NCBI GenBank assembly: GCA_963402885.1
Contig: OY727094.1
Span: forward strand, 2,978,501 to 3,042,500
DNA from: Antedon bifida
Taxonomy: Eukaryota > Echinodermata > Crinoidea > Comatulida > Antedonidae
Length of the DNA stretch: 64,000 nucleotides
Direction: 5' to 3'
Under the pieces are notes generated by a model, which worked only from the letters and a program-made list of their open reading frames with translations, did no database searches and was not told the DNA's origin. The position numbers were made by a program, and so were the translations under genes. This document shows, one piece after another, positions 10,889-22,121 of this stretch (its first letter is position 1; every line of letters starts with the position of its first letter).

Positions 10889-12542
10889 ATGTCTGAATCT
10901 ATAGTGATGGAGAATCGCATACATGACCTGTCATCGTTACTGCATCCAGTAGCCATCCAGGAGCTGGTGGAGAGGTGGTTGCAAGAAGACACCCCAAGCT
11001 TTGATTACGGTGGATTTGTCGTTGGAAACAAAAAAGAATCTGCTGTTTTACTGTGCAAATCGCAAGGTGTTCTGTGTGGTGTTCCATTTTTCAATGCAAT
11101 TTTCAGCAAACTAGGGTGTTACGTAGAATGGTACTTCTCTGAAGGTGACCTACTAGAACCGGTGTGTACAGTCGCCAGGGTAACAGGTCCTGCGAATAAA
11201 ATTCTACTTGGGGAAAGAATAGGTTTGAACTGTATCACAAGGGCTAGCGGAATAGCGTCGATAGCGCGGGAGTTGTCGGATATTGCGACGGAAGCTGGTT
11301 GGCATGGCAAAGTTGCTGGGACTAGAAAGACTACTCCTGGTTTTCGATTGGTTGAGAAATATGCGTTGTTGGTGGGAGGAGTTTCAACCCATCGCTATGA
11401 TCTCTCATCTATGATCATGTTGAAGGATAACCATATATGGAGTGCTGGAAGCATCTCAAAGGTACACTCCATTCTGGCCAACAAAAATAACAAAATAACT
11501 AAGTCTTGTATAAACATAGCTTTAAGCTCTGTCTACACTATCAAACTTTATGCGATGTGCCCATATATGGACATGATGATGTCATATCACTACCATATTT
11601 TGGCATATAACTACCATATTTTGGCATATAACTACCATATTTGGGCACCTCACACTTTTTTTGTCAAACTAGTTTGATAGTGTAGACAGAGCTTAAGATA
11701 ACTGGCATTAATATTTTAATGAAATGCTTTTAAGGTATCGATGAAAATTCATTACAAATCTCTTCATCCATCGTTTTAGGCCGTAAGTGCAGCGAGGAAT
11801 GTGGGCGGATTTTCAATTAAAATTGAAGTGGAATGTCGAAGTATAGAAGAAGCAACGGAAGCCGCTACTGCTGGTGCAGATATCGTTATGTTGGACAACT
11901 TTCATTCGCAGGTAAGCTGCAAGGTAGTACTTGATGGGGGCTCTCACACTCCAATCGGTGAGAGCGGGGTTGTCTTTAACATTGCAATACATTTCATTAC
12001 ATTTGTACTTGAGCTGCAATAAAGCCTGTCTTCACTATCAAACTTTATATGACAAAAAAATGTGATGTGCCCATATATGGACATGATGATGTCATATCAC
12101 TACCATATTTAAGCATATCACTACCATATTTGGGCACCTCACACTTTTTTTTTCAAACTAGTTTGATAGTGTATACAGAGCTTAAGGGATATTTTTGTTT
12201 TAAAAAAAATTATAATTATTTTCGTTGAAATCTGGTAATATGTCGGTTTAGTATATTAATATACGTTTTTGCTCCAACCATGGTACATGTTTTAATTCTT
12301 CCTTGTGTTACTAGACACTCCATGACGCAGCCAAGCAAGTTAAACAAAGCTTCCCACATGTAATTGTAGAGGCCAGTGGAGGAGTTACAAAGGACACCTT
12401 GCCATCATACTTTGGGCCTGACGTAGACGTTGTGTCGTTGGGCAAGTTAACGCAGGGCTACCAGACGGTGGACTTCTCATTAAAGATTTGTAAAGAAGGT
12501 CGTGACCCTTCAAATCCACTCGTCACAAGTGTTAGTAAATGA
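10889..12542 (+). CDS. QPRT: Quinolinate phosphoribosyltransferase (nicotinate-nucleotide pyrophosphorylase), 3 exons, 310 aa
   Basis: Converts quinolinate and PRPP to nicotinate mononucleotide, CO2 and pyrophosphate in de novo NAD synthesis from tryptophan; a cytosolic enzyme. Exons 10889-11461, 11780-11911, 12315-12542, all in phase 0 with GT/AG borders. Family landmarks: [17 protein letters not shown] near the N-terminus, [19 protein letters not shown], the active-site loop [10 protein letters not shown], the catalytic MLKDNHI in exon 1, IEVECRS and IVMLDNF in exon 2, and EASGGVTKD and SLGKLTQG in exon 3. Length fits the family (about 300 aa). The ATG follows directly after a polypyrimidine tract and AG, so the 5' UTR is spliced. 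Both introns and the 3' UTR contain family-A MITEs. Confidence 0.97.
11524..11694. mobile_element. Family-A MITE copy 3 (QPRT intron 1)
   Basis: Complete ends; three internal ACTACCATATTTTGGCATATA-type units; fills almost half of the intron and begins 62 nt after the 5' splice site. Confidence 0.85.
12022..12183. mobile_element. Family-A MITE copy 4 (QPRT intron 2)
   Basis: Slightly diverged left end (AAGCCTGTCTTCACTATCA), right end GATAGTGTATACAGAGCTT; two internal units. Confidence 0.85.
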
Positions 12543-12570
12543 GTCGTTTTCTGAGAAAAATTGGTTTCAC

Positions 12571-12676
12571 AGTTCTGTATACACTATCAAAAATGTGATG
12601 TGCCCATATATGGACATGATGATGTCATATTACTATCATATTTGGCCATATCACTAGTTTAATAGTGTAGACAAAG
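12571..12676. mobile_element. Family-A MITE copy 5 (QPRT 3' UTR)
   Basis: Diverged, internally deleted copy 29 nt after the QPRT stop codon, therefore likely transcribed as part of the 3' UTR. Confidence 0.7.
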
Positions 12677-12724
12677 AAACAAACCAACCAGATTTTGTTT
12701 CCGATTCAACCTGCACTACATTTA

Positions 12725-12730
12725 AATAAA
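12725..12730 (+). terminator. Candidate QPRT polyadenylation signal
   Basis: AATAAA 183 nt after the QPRT stop; the nearest canonical hexamer downstream of the MITE. Confidence 0.45.
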
Positions 12731-12926
12731 ACAATATGGGAATTTGTTAATCTATTTATCTTTTTTTTAAAACTTTACTTTATATATTTTTATCAGAAAG
12801 ATTATAATGTAATTAAATATAATCAATTGGTTGTCAGTTAATTGTTTTAATTTGAATTAAATTAATTATACATTTTATAAAAACAATATAATATGTCAAG
12901 TGTATTTTGTTGGTTGTATCTGTGTT

Positions 12927-13089
12927 ACTAGTTTGACAAAAAAGTGTGATGTTTCTCATATAGGGTAGTGCTTTGCCCAAATATGGTAGTGATATGCCCA
13001 AATATGGTAGTAATATGACATCATCATGTCCATATATGGGCACATCACATTTTTTTGTCACATAAAGTTTGATAGTGTAGACAGAGCTT
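12927..13089. mobile_element. Family-A MITE copy 6 (downstream of QPRT)
   Basis: Left outer end missing (begins ACTAGTTTGACAAAAAAG), right end intact through GATAGTGTAGACAGAGCTTT. Internal units read in the opposite direction to copy 1. Confidence 0.8.
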
Positions 13090-14345
13090 TAAAGTAATGG
13101 GACAAATGAATCAAAAACAAATACATTTCCAAGTTATAGACAAAACAGTTTGTCAGAGGCAGAGTGAATTTTAAATTGATTCATCTTGTCAAGCTCCTAT
13201 TTGAAATGGATTAGTTTGGGTTCCAGACAGAGTTTGACTTAAAGGACAACTGCACCTGTGATGTCACAGCAATTTACAGCGATGGCTGTACGGCAAGTGC
13301 GTGCGGCGATATGCTTAATCTCGCGATTGATCTGAAATCATATGTACATCCCTAATACGTAAAAATATGGTCCTCGGTCAAGTTGTCCTTTAGTATTAGT
13401 AAAAAGATAAATATTTTTGCACATACAGCGTTTCATACGTACACTACTTGAGCTTGTATTTCAGATAAACATCGAAAAGCCTCAAAATAACTACAGACTT
13501 GGGGCAAGTCTAGAAATGGATATATAAATAGCAAAATGTCAAGAAATTGAATCATTTTCACACACAGTGTTTATTGAAATAACCAACAAGCCAAAAATGT
13601 CACATTCATATCATTTTATACATAATTAAAAATAACAATGTAGTCTGTGTGCATGATAATACTCCATCAGTCTGTCTGTCTGTCAGTGTGTTCAGTAATG
13701 TGTTTTTTTGTACTTGAATAAAAATAAAATTAATTTTACCTACCTACCTTTAATTTTAACAATTAGGTCTGAAAAATATTATTATTCAAATATTTCTTTT
13801 TTTTCCCTCTCTAAATGTTATGTTAATTAATCATTATTTTTCCTATTTATATAAATATTTGAAAATATCTTTCAAATATATTAGAATGCATTTAAATTAT
13901 TAAAAAAGTTAATATTCAATTTTAAAAAAACCCCAATGAGGATTAGTTGGCTAAATGTATGTACCCCGTTCTTTTAAATCAATACTGTAAACTATTTCCT
14001 TCATATAGCCTAAAATGATCCAACTTTTCAATATGAAACTTCGGAACTAAATCATGAAAATTCAATATTCTTTTCATGAATTTATTAAATATATAAAAAT
14101 CTTACGAAAAATAAATTAAGATCAATTAATTAAAGATAAATAATATGTATAAACCTATGAGATTTGTTTTATAAGATGTTTGTTTGCACCATAGAACAAT
14201 GTGATTTGCTTAGTATTTTGTTTTGAGTGCATGAGAGTCTTAAACTAATCCTAGCGAACATACACAGTACTCTTTCTAAAACCAAATGGCCTATATATTG
14301 CACATTTCAAGAAGAAAACAAAGTAAACATCTTACATCTACTAAG
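13090..14345. other. Gene-free AT-rich stretch
   Basis: I see no coding frame or recognisable repeat here apart from AT-rich low-complexity sequence. Confidence 0.35.
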
Positions 14346-14349
14346 CTCT

Positions 14350-15232
14350 GGGTTACCATTAAAGTATGGGTTAACTATTAGTATGGGTTAACAGAGTATG
14401 GATTACCATTAGAGTACGGGTTACCATTATAGTAAGGGTTACCATTAGAGTATGGGTTACCATTAGAGTATGGGTTACCATTAGAGTATGGGTTACTATT
14501 AGAGTATGGGTTAACAGAGTATGGGTTTACCATTAGAGTACGGGTTACCATTATAGTAAGGGTTACCATTAGAGTATGGGTTACCATTAGAGTATGGGTT
14601 AACAGAGTATGGGTTACCATTAGAGTATGGGTTACTATTAGAGTATGGGTTAACAGAGTATGGGTTTACCATTAGAGTAAGGGTTACCATTAGTGTATGG
14701 GATAACAGAGTATGGGTTAACATTAGAGTATGGGTTACTAATACTATTAAAGTATGGGTTACCATTAGCGTATGGGTTAACAGAGTATGGGTTACCATTA
14801 GAGTATGGGTTACAATTAGAGTATGGGTTAACAGAGTATGGGTTTACCATTAGAGTATGGGTTAACAGAGTATGGGTTACCATTAGAGTATGGGTTAACA
14901 GAGTATGGGTTACCATTAGAGTATGGGTTAACAGAATATGGGTTACCATTATAGTATGGGTTACCATTAGAGTATGGGTTAACAGAGTATGGGTTACCAT
15001 TAGAGTATGGGTTACCATTAGAGTATGGGTTAACATAGTATGGGTTACCATTATAGTATGGGTTACCATTAGAGTATGGGTTAACAGAGTATGGGTTACC
15101 ATTAGAGTATGGGTTACCATTAGAGTACGGGTTACCATTATAGTATGGGTTACCATTAGAGTATGGGTTACCATTAGAGTATAGGGTTACAAATACATAG
15201 AGGATTACTATTAGAGCATGGGTTACTAACAA
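14350..15232. repeat. GGGTTA-rich minisatellite (15/18-bp units)
   Basis: About 880 bp of tandem units of two lengths: an 18-mer GGGTTACCATTAGAGTAT and a 15-mer GGGTTAACAGAGTAT, interspersed in higher-order order. Both lengths are multiples of three, so several long frames stay open on both strands; these are not genes. GGGTTA is a permuted form of the animal telomere hexamer but is never directly repeated, so this is not telomeric DNA. Confidence 0.95.
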
Positions 15233-15539
15233 GTTAAGTTTGGTTTAAATATAGATAATAATAAAATTCAAGTTACTATTAGAACATGGGGTACCATTAG
15301 AGTTCAGGATGCTAATAGAATACAAGTTAATATTAGAGTACTATTAAACCAACAGGTTTTAAAGATTACTAGCCCACACCATGTAGGCAATTTGCACAAA
15401 TTAATACTACACCATAAATAAAAATCTATTTATTCTTAAAAATTAAACAAACCGGTGGCATTCGTTGGTTTGTATCCATGCTTAAAGGGGCATTCCCACC
15501 TGCTCCGTTTCGCGGAACGGAAGACGGCGCCGTTTTGTT

Positions 15540-17328
15540 AGAAAATCGAAAAGCGTTAAAACAATAGCAGCGTTTACACCAAATCCGTTCCGTGAAAAAT
15601 GAACGGCCGGTGAAAAACAACGGAACGGACAGATCGCTCTTGATTTGATCGAGATGGAACGGAACGGAACACGGTCTACATTTGACCAATCATAGCCCGT
15701 GTTTATATGTCGAAGGTCATGAAGAGCTGCATGCTCGGGACACAATCATCGTGTGTCCTACTTGCGCGGGGAAATGGAGGAAAGTGATTTTTTGTATTAA
15801 ATTTTGAATTTACGGAGTTGAACCCTTATTATGCTGTGTGTTATTATTAAGAATCATCAAATTAATTATCACAGTTTAAAGATAAGTATCATTTCATTGT
15901 TTATTTTCTATCGAATAAGCATAAAACAGTGAATTCATTTCTATCGTCTGTTTAGGCCATAAAATTGACGTGATACTCCCGCCCAGTAGTGTCTCCATGG
16001 AGGCGTACGTTGAGTCCTATTCCGCGTGCCCTCTCGCCGTAGGACGAGACGCGGTAGGCTTAGCATAGCAACCCTTTCCATACTAGCCTAGGCCTATAAC
16101 ACCAATACTATAGCCTAAGATCGTCATCGTAGTCTAGCTCTAGTCTGCATCATAGGTGTGTAGTAATTATCAGAGGCCCTCTACTTTACTAGGCCTAGTA
16201 CTAGTAGGGCCTAGGCCTATTCTATTATTATTAATACTGTTTGTAGGGCGCCTAGGCCTCTACTAGTGTAGTAGGCCTAGCCTAGTAGGCTAAACTTACT
16301 AGCCTAGATGTACCTAGCCTAGGACTATTTAGACTTGGCCTACTACTACTCTACGCCTAGGTTTGTAGTATATAATCTAATCTAATAGGGCCTAGTAATA
16401 ATGCACTTGTCAATTATATGACCCACTATATGACCCCCGGGAGAGGTGCGTCATGGGTGCGTCATTTACAAATAATTACTGACACAGGGGTGCGTCAAAA
16501 AACCTAGATGGTACGTCAAATCAATGACCAATGGTGTGTCAATGTCCGTCACTTTACCACCCAAAATATCATAAAAAACATGGTCACAGTGCGTCAAAAT
16601 GGTAGGTCACATTATTGACGCATGGGTGCGTCATGGTATTCATAAGGTATGACGCACATCGGACAAATGACGCACCTCTCCCGGGGGTTGTATAGTGGGT
16701 CATACAATTGACAAGTGCATAATCTAAACCTGCCTAGGCCTAGTAGTAGTAGCCTATATAGATAGGTCTACCATATAGTAATACAAATAAGGGCTATGCA
16801 CAGGCCTACCCAGGGAAAATTTTCATTTAAAAATTTTGTTTAGCAATATGGCTAATCAAACTGATTTTTAAGTCGAGAAACATAGTTTTGTATTGAATTT
16901 TTTGCTACACAATTTTCAAAATGTGTAGCAATAAGGTGTTTTAAGGGTTATAATATTATTATTACAGTAGCCTAGCTAAGCGTAGACTAGGAGTACTAGC
17001 CCGCCTAGCCTAACTAGGCCTATAGCTACTTTTTTACAGTAGGCCTAGACTAGGCCCTACTACTTCTATCTGCCTAGCTAGGCCTAGATCAATTCCAGTT
17101 TCAGGAAAGAACATATCGCAACAAGGCTAGGCCTAGCCTAGCCCTAGAGTTAATAAATTAGTATGTTAGTCTAGGGTACTTTGGGCCTATTAATCTATTA
17201 TAATAATAATCTATATAAATTAGAGGCTGAAATAATTACAGTATGTGGAAATTAAAATAGATATTTATGAATAACTAATTGATATTTTTTTTTTTTTCTG
17301 CTTGTCTTGTGTGTGACAGAATCACATC
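15540..17328. other. Non-coding left arm of the Harbinger element
   Basis: GC-rich subterminal part with repeated CCGTTCCG/CGGAACGG motifs near 15580-15670, then TAGGCCTA-rich DNA (16070-16380 and 16970-17160). No gene apart from a nested MITE. Confidence 0.5.
16402..16719. mobile_element. Harbinger-type MITE, 318 bp, nested in the transposon
   Basis: Imperfect TIRs of about 50 bp starting TGCACTTGTCAATTATATGA and flanked by TAA on both sides (16399-16401, 16720-16722). The interior is dense in GTGCGTCA / TGACGCAC motifs. A relative with the same ends is at 38267-38587. Its ends differ from those of the host element, so another transposase probably mobilised it. Confidence 0.9.
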
Positions 17329-18241
17329 ATGAATTCTGACTATGACAATCAAATTGAAAGGCTCTTGTTGCTAGTGGAGAAAAATTCAGTCTTGTACGAC
17401 AAGAAAGATTCAGACTATAAGAATGATAAGAAAAAGATTGATATTTGGCAGGCTATTGGAAAGCAAGTTGGACTTGAATGTGAGTATTTTATTTAATACC
17501 TACATAACAACAAATTGAAACAGTCTACTGTTTTAAACTGTGTTAATGCATTCATACCTAACCTAAATCTAACTTAATATTCACAGATCCAATGGTAAAG
17601 ACCAAATTTGAGAGTATAAGGGATTCATTCAAAAAATGGAAAGATTCCCACATCGCGAAAAGCGGACAGGAATTCAAAGCGAAGAAAAAATACAAGTGGG
17701 CAGATCACCTAGGATTTCTGCAAGTCCATATATCGCACCGGGAGTAAGTTCAGATTTTAATGTTTGTGTTTTTTTTAGTTACGTGGGGTTATAAATGTTG
17801 TTGCTATTATTTTTACTGTAATTAATCTTAACCAACTTTACTTACAGAAGTTTTAGTAACATTACTAAACATACAGATATTCCAGTGTCAACTGACTTTG
17901 AAGGCCCAGTAGCTGAAGCTACAGTAGCTGAAGCTCCAGTAGCTGAAGCTCCAGTAGCTGAAGCTCCAGTAGCTGAAGCTTCTGCAGATGCCAAAGCTAC
18001 ATTAAAATCGAGTTGCAATAAAAGAAAAAAAGAGGAAGAAATCGCAGAACATTTAGTGGAATATTTCCAATCAAAGAAGGCCAGAGATGAGCAAAAAGAA
18101 GCCGATGACCTTACTTTGTTTTTTAGATCACACCTGGCAACGGTTAGAAGGTTTCCAAAATTAAAGCAAATCGAGGTCAAGAGAAAAATGAATGAACTAA
18201 TTTTAGAAATTGAGGAAGAAATTGCAATTAATGAAGAATAA
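17329..18241 (+). CDS. Harbinger ORF1: MADF-domain DNA-binding protein, 3 exons, 233 aa
   Basis: Exons 17329-17479, 17587-17743 and 17848-18241. The first two exons encode a MADF (Myb/SANT-like in Adf-1) domain: MNSDYDNQIERLLLLVEKN, then DIWQAIGKQVGL, YPMVKTKFESIRDSFKKW and KYKWADHLGFLQ, with the usual spaced tryptophans. Exon 3 has five near-perfect VAEAP repeats, a basic stretch (NKRKKEEEI) and an acidic/leucine-rich C-terminus with LTLFFRSHL, the region that in related elements contacts the transposase. In PIF/Harbinger transposons this protein helps nuclear import and end recognition. Opposite in strand to the transposase. Confidence 0.85.
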
Positions 18242-18395
18242 GTATACCATGGTGAATTCCTGTCCGCTTTTCAGGATTTGCGAATCTTTCCATTTCTTAA
18301 ATAAATCTCTAATACTTTCAAATTTGGTCTTTACCATTGGATCTGTGAATATTAAGTTAGATTAATTTAAATTAATATTTTGCTATGTATAAGTA

Positions 18396-18722
18396 TTAAG
18401 ATGTATTGTCCCCCTGAAAAAAAATTCTTACCATTTTTGTTGTTGCCATTTAAATGTTTATTATTTGTTATCCACTTTATATACAAAACTGGATCGAAAA
18501 AAAGAAATGATTTACCAGAAAAAACTGTAATTTAAAGCAAACAATAGTCAAATTGGCTGGGTTTTGGGTTGAATTTATCCATTTATATTGTCAATTTATA
18601 GTGAACATATTTATTTTTCTATAGAAGAGATTTACTCTATTAAAACTACAAAATATCCTTTTTTAAAGTCTGATTTAATTAATCATCATTTTTCATGTTT
18701 TTGGGAGACAATACATCTTTAA
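18396..18722. mobile_element. ~310-bp TIR element, copy nested in Harbinger
   Basis: Ends TTAAGATGTATTGTCCCCC and GGGAGACAATACATCTTTAA are inverted repeats. The same element occurs at 22885-23175 and 56087-56395. No coding capacity. Confidence 0.8.
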
Positions 18723-18878
18723 TACCTACATATGTATTTATTGCAAGAGAAGAAACATTAAAATTAACAAAAACGATGTAATAAGTAATTTAAAAACAAT
18801 TTAACAAATGGGGCATTCAATGCCAAGATGTAAATTAGTAATATATTGTTTGACAGTTTGATTGGAAAAATCAAATGT

Positions 18879-19029
18879 TGACATAAAGCTTGCAGTACAC
18901 CATATGTATTTGGTTCTGAAAAGAACTGTTGAGTTTCTTGACGTTTCGATCAATATATTTTGATCCTCATGACGATCAAAGTATATTGATCGAAACGCTG
19001 ATATACGTGATGTACCACAAACTTTATGT
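18879..19029. mobile_element. ~150-bp palindromic element
   Basis: Nested inverted repeats: outer arms GACATAAAGCTTGCAGTACA-like, inner arms TTTCGATCAATATATTTTGA / TGATCGAAA. A related left half lies at 51606-51690 between GOSR1 and GPR143. Confidence 0.65.
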
Positions 19030-19292
19030 CTTTTATGAGGTAATTAAAAAAAATTATAATATTCAGTTGACGTAATTAATACAAATTTAAAAATTTGTTA
19101 TGTGAATATAATATTTCACAAAAGATTATTATATTTATAGAGTTGGTATTGAATGACCTGAATGTCTAATTAAATGTGAATTGTATTTAATAGCTATAAT
19201 TATATTAAACTACAGTACTTGAACTTATCCAATCTTTAATTTGTTTATTTTGAAAATTATTTTGACGGTGAATGCATTGATTAGCAACATTA

Positions 19293-20902
19293 CTAGATGC
19301 AGGCGTGCCCAAAGCAAGCTTGACTCTGCCACGGCACTTGACCATTTGGTGAATTGAAGTAGTCTTTGAAAGCATCACGAATTCCCATCGCGTCTACCCC
19401 TGCATGATTGCCTATTTGGCGTAGTGGCTGCATTCCTTCGTATTGACTAAGGTCAACGTCTTCGGTAGGAGGAAGTCGTCCACTCCTGTCGGAAGTTTTT
19501 TTTATGTAGTTATGGAGTACGCAGGTTGCCTTAATGATCTTGTCCACGTTCTTTGGATGCATGTTGATTACACGAAAATAAATTCGGTATTTCGCGGCCA
19601 GCTGTCCAAATACGTTTTCAGAGATTCTTCTGCCCCTCGACAGTCTGTAGTTAAAAAGTCGCTTTTCGTCGGTCAGTTCCTTTCCAGGATATGGCCTCAT
19701 AATGTTAGTTTTCAATGGGAAGGCTTCATCACCTAAGATGACATGTGGCATTGGCCCAAGCTCTGGGGAACCGGGTAAATTGACATCTTCTGGTACTTCC
19801 AAGGTTTTGTTTGTAATAGCTCGGTTTAGGTCGGATCTAGCGAAAATTCCGCCATCGCTGTTTGACCCGTAGTTCCCGACATCAATAAAAGAAAAACAGT
19901 AGTCAGCATCGACCAGTGCTAGTAGCACAACTGAGTGTGTCGACTTATAGTTATAAAACAATGATCCCGATCTATCTGGAGCTACAATCTGTACATGTTT
20001 GCCGTCTATTGCTCCAATGCAATTTGGGAAATTCCATTTCGAATTAAACTTTTCCGCGATTTGCTTCCAATCGCTACGTGATGGAATAGCCATGTAGGTG
20101 TTTTTTAAATTATCCCAAATCGCCTGGCAGACTTCTGGAATAATTTTACATATAGTCGACTTCCCAACACGATATGCAAAATACATCGTCGGATATGAAT
20201 CACCCGTAGCAAGATACCTAAAACAAGACACAAAACAAGTTTCAAAATTACTCCAATGTCTTTGTAAACGGCAGTTAGGCTATTTAGTATTACTAATTTG
20301 GCCTATAAAATATTATTTCAAAAAGCCTCATTTACGATGTAAAAATCTCTTCGTAAGACGTTCTACTAAGTTCATGCGTATTCATGAACTTTGGTGGAGT
20401 TAAATACAAAAACTGTATTGTATTAAATTATTTAATAATAATTATTTTGGTGAAAATGATAGTCCCTAAAGCCCGTAATTGCCTATAATCATATACAAGA
20501 CCTACTACTACTACAATGGCCTATTTAAGTTTGGTGACAACTAAGTAGACGAATATAATTTTAATTAATAAACCTCGGAGCATTACCGTACCTTAAACAG
20601 ATGGATAAACGTTCTTCCGCGGAGATACTCTCTCTGAATCTTGTGTCCCGTTTTGTAATATCATCTTTAATTAAACTGACAAGATGACCGTATTGATGAG
20701 GCGTCATTCTAAAATAATTGAAGAATTCGTCTTCATTGGTCGCCAGATTACGTTTTACCAACGTTTCAAATTGACCAAATTGCTTTCTTTCTGAACAGAC
20801 CTCCTTCACCCATTTTCTTTTCCTACTTTTGGCTAAAATTATAGCGGAAAGAATAATTTCGTCCTCACTATCATCTGATGACCATCCAGAAACGGCTGCC
20901 AT
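19293..20902 (-). CDS. PIF/Harbinger transposase (HARBI1-like), 2 exons, 411 aa
   Basis: Exons 20902-20592 and 20217-19293, joined R|Y at the intron. The first exon gives an acidic N-terminus (SSDDSEDEI) and a helix-turn-helix-like region (FFNYFRMTPHQYGHLVSLI). The second encodes the DDE_Tnp_4 nuclease: first aspartate in CIGAIDGKHV, the second in VGNYGSNSDGGIF, the glutamate in GRRISENVFGQLAAKYRIY, with the usual LGDEAFPL between. All three catalytic residues are present and there is no frameshift. It would cut and paste this element and any MITE with the same ends. Could instead be a domesticated gene, but the flanking TIRs argue for transposon. Confidence 0.95.
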
Positions 20903-21049
20903 TTTAACGTTTGCCCGTTGTCACGGAATACGTCACAAAACGGAACAGGTGTGAATGTTTAAAACGGAACGGTGAACGGGCGCGTCACGTTGGAAGAAAC
21001 GGCGCCGTCTTCCGTTCCGCGAAACGGAGCAGGTGGGAATGCCCCTTAA

Positions 21050-22121
21050 GTGGATATCTTAAGAAACCAGAAACTGAAATACAGTAGTTGTATTTTTATC
21101 TCTAGTTCTCATGATTTTGATTATTACTTCATTGATTGCAGTTGCAAATTATATAGAGCAACGCTCCTATCTGCTGAGATTACTCAAATCAGAGGTCAGA
21201 GGTTACAATCCATTTGCCAGTCAAAGGTCAACAATATTGCTTGCAAATTTACAAAGAAAAAACAAAAATCGGCTATTTAATTACATCACTAGATGAATAT
21301 TTTTGTGTTACCATCAAAATCGGGGACAGCGCCCTCATCGAAATAGACCTCTTGTCAGTCAGTGCTTGCGGTCTGTCTCGTCTGCTTCAATATAAACTGT
21401 ATTTTAAGGTCTCCTTACGTCCACATGTACACATAAAATTAGATAATGTTCCATTAATGTAACCTAGATAAACACAAAAATATTGATTTTAATTGTAAAT
21501 TTTATGGACGGAAATTGAATGTCTCGGGCGTAGCATATACAATTTTATTTATATTTAATGGTTTTTAGGTAGAAAACATAGAAATTGGAATAGGCCTGCT
21601 ACGGGCACACCAGGAATCCATTTTTTTTCCAGTGTAAAAAGTTCCTATCATGTATAGAACAAATGGTGTTGTTTGTATCCAAAGGACGAACCAAAAACAG
21701 GGCGCGAGGGCGTGTGGCGCAGTGTGTTGAACTGATCATGAGATCGAGGTTCGAATCCAACTCTCGCCGCATTGCTTGTATCCTTAGGCAAAATACTTTA
21801 CTTACGTTTGCCTCTTTCCACCCAGGTGTATAAATGGGAACCCGATTAGATCAAGACACAACCTTGCGCTGATTACTAGCTGCATTATGGGAGTATGTTT
21901 CCATACGTGTTTGATCAAAAATGACTGGGGTAATAATGTTCAGCACTTAGAGGTTTCACAACATTAGGCGCTATATGAATCCGGGATATTATTATTATTT
22001 GTTTTATGAGAGTATCTTTAAAAGCTGTACTACAGCAGTACAGCTGACTTGAAGAAGCCTTCTCTTAAAAGCAAAGCACCTTGTACTTGAACTCAAACCT
22101 ACCTTTCAAACAAACCCACTT
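21050..22121. other. Intergenic between Harbinger and ANKRD13 3' end
   Basis: No protein gene supported. A SINE fills 21707-21997; the remainder is AT-rich. One AGCGCCCTC motif at about 21329. Confidence 0.4.
21707..21997 (+). mobile_element. tRNA-derived SINE, family 2
   Basis: A-box-like GTGTGGCGCAGTGTGTTGAA, B-box GAGGTTCGAATCCAACTCTC, a body with CACCCAGGTGTATAAATGGG, and a tail GCGCTATATGAATCCGGGAT followed by TTATTATTATT. A second copy at 48640-48915 is about 90% identical by eye. Confidence 0.8.

Larger units (their letters stand above)
15486..21046. mobile_element. Complete PIF/Harbinger DNA transposon, 5.56 kb
   Basis: Terminal inverted repeats are identical for 50 bp (AGGGGCATTCCCACCTGCTC... 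ending at ...GGCGCCGTTT) and are flanked by the duplication TAA at 15483-15485 and 21047-21049, the TWA-type target of PIF/Harbinger. It encodes the two usual proteins of this superfamily on opposite strands: a MADF/Myb-like ORF1 (17329-18241, plus) and a DDE transposase (19293-20902, minus), both with intact frames after splicing. Three smaller elements are nested in its non-coding parts (16402-16719, 18396-18722, 18879-19029). Identical ends and open frames point to a young and possibly still mobile copy. Confidence 0.95.

Noticed and set aside
14378..15232. Several 80-174 codon frames on both strands with VTHTLM or NPYSNG repeats
   Set aside because: They are translations of the 15/18-bp minisatellite, whose unit lengths are divisible by three.
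15426..15745. Two 87-codon frames at the left end of the Harbinger element
   Set aside because: Lie across the GC-rich TIR and subterminal repeats, no similarity to known ORFs, and cross the transposon boundary.
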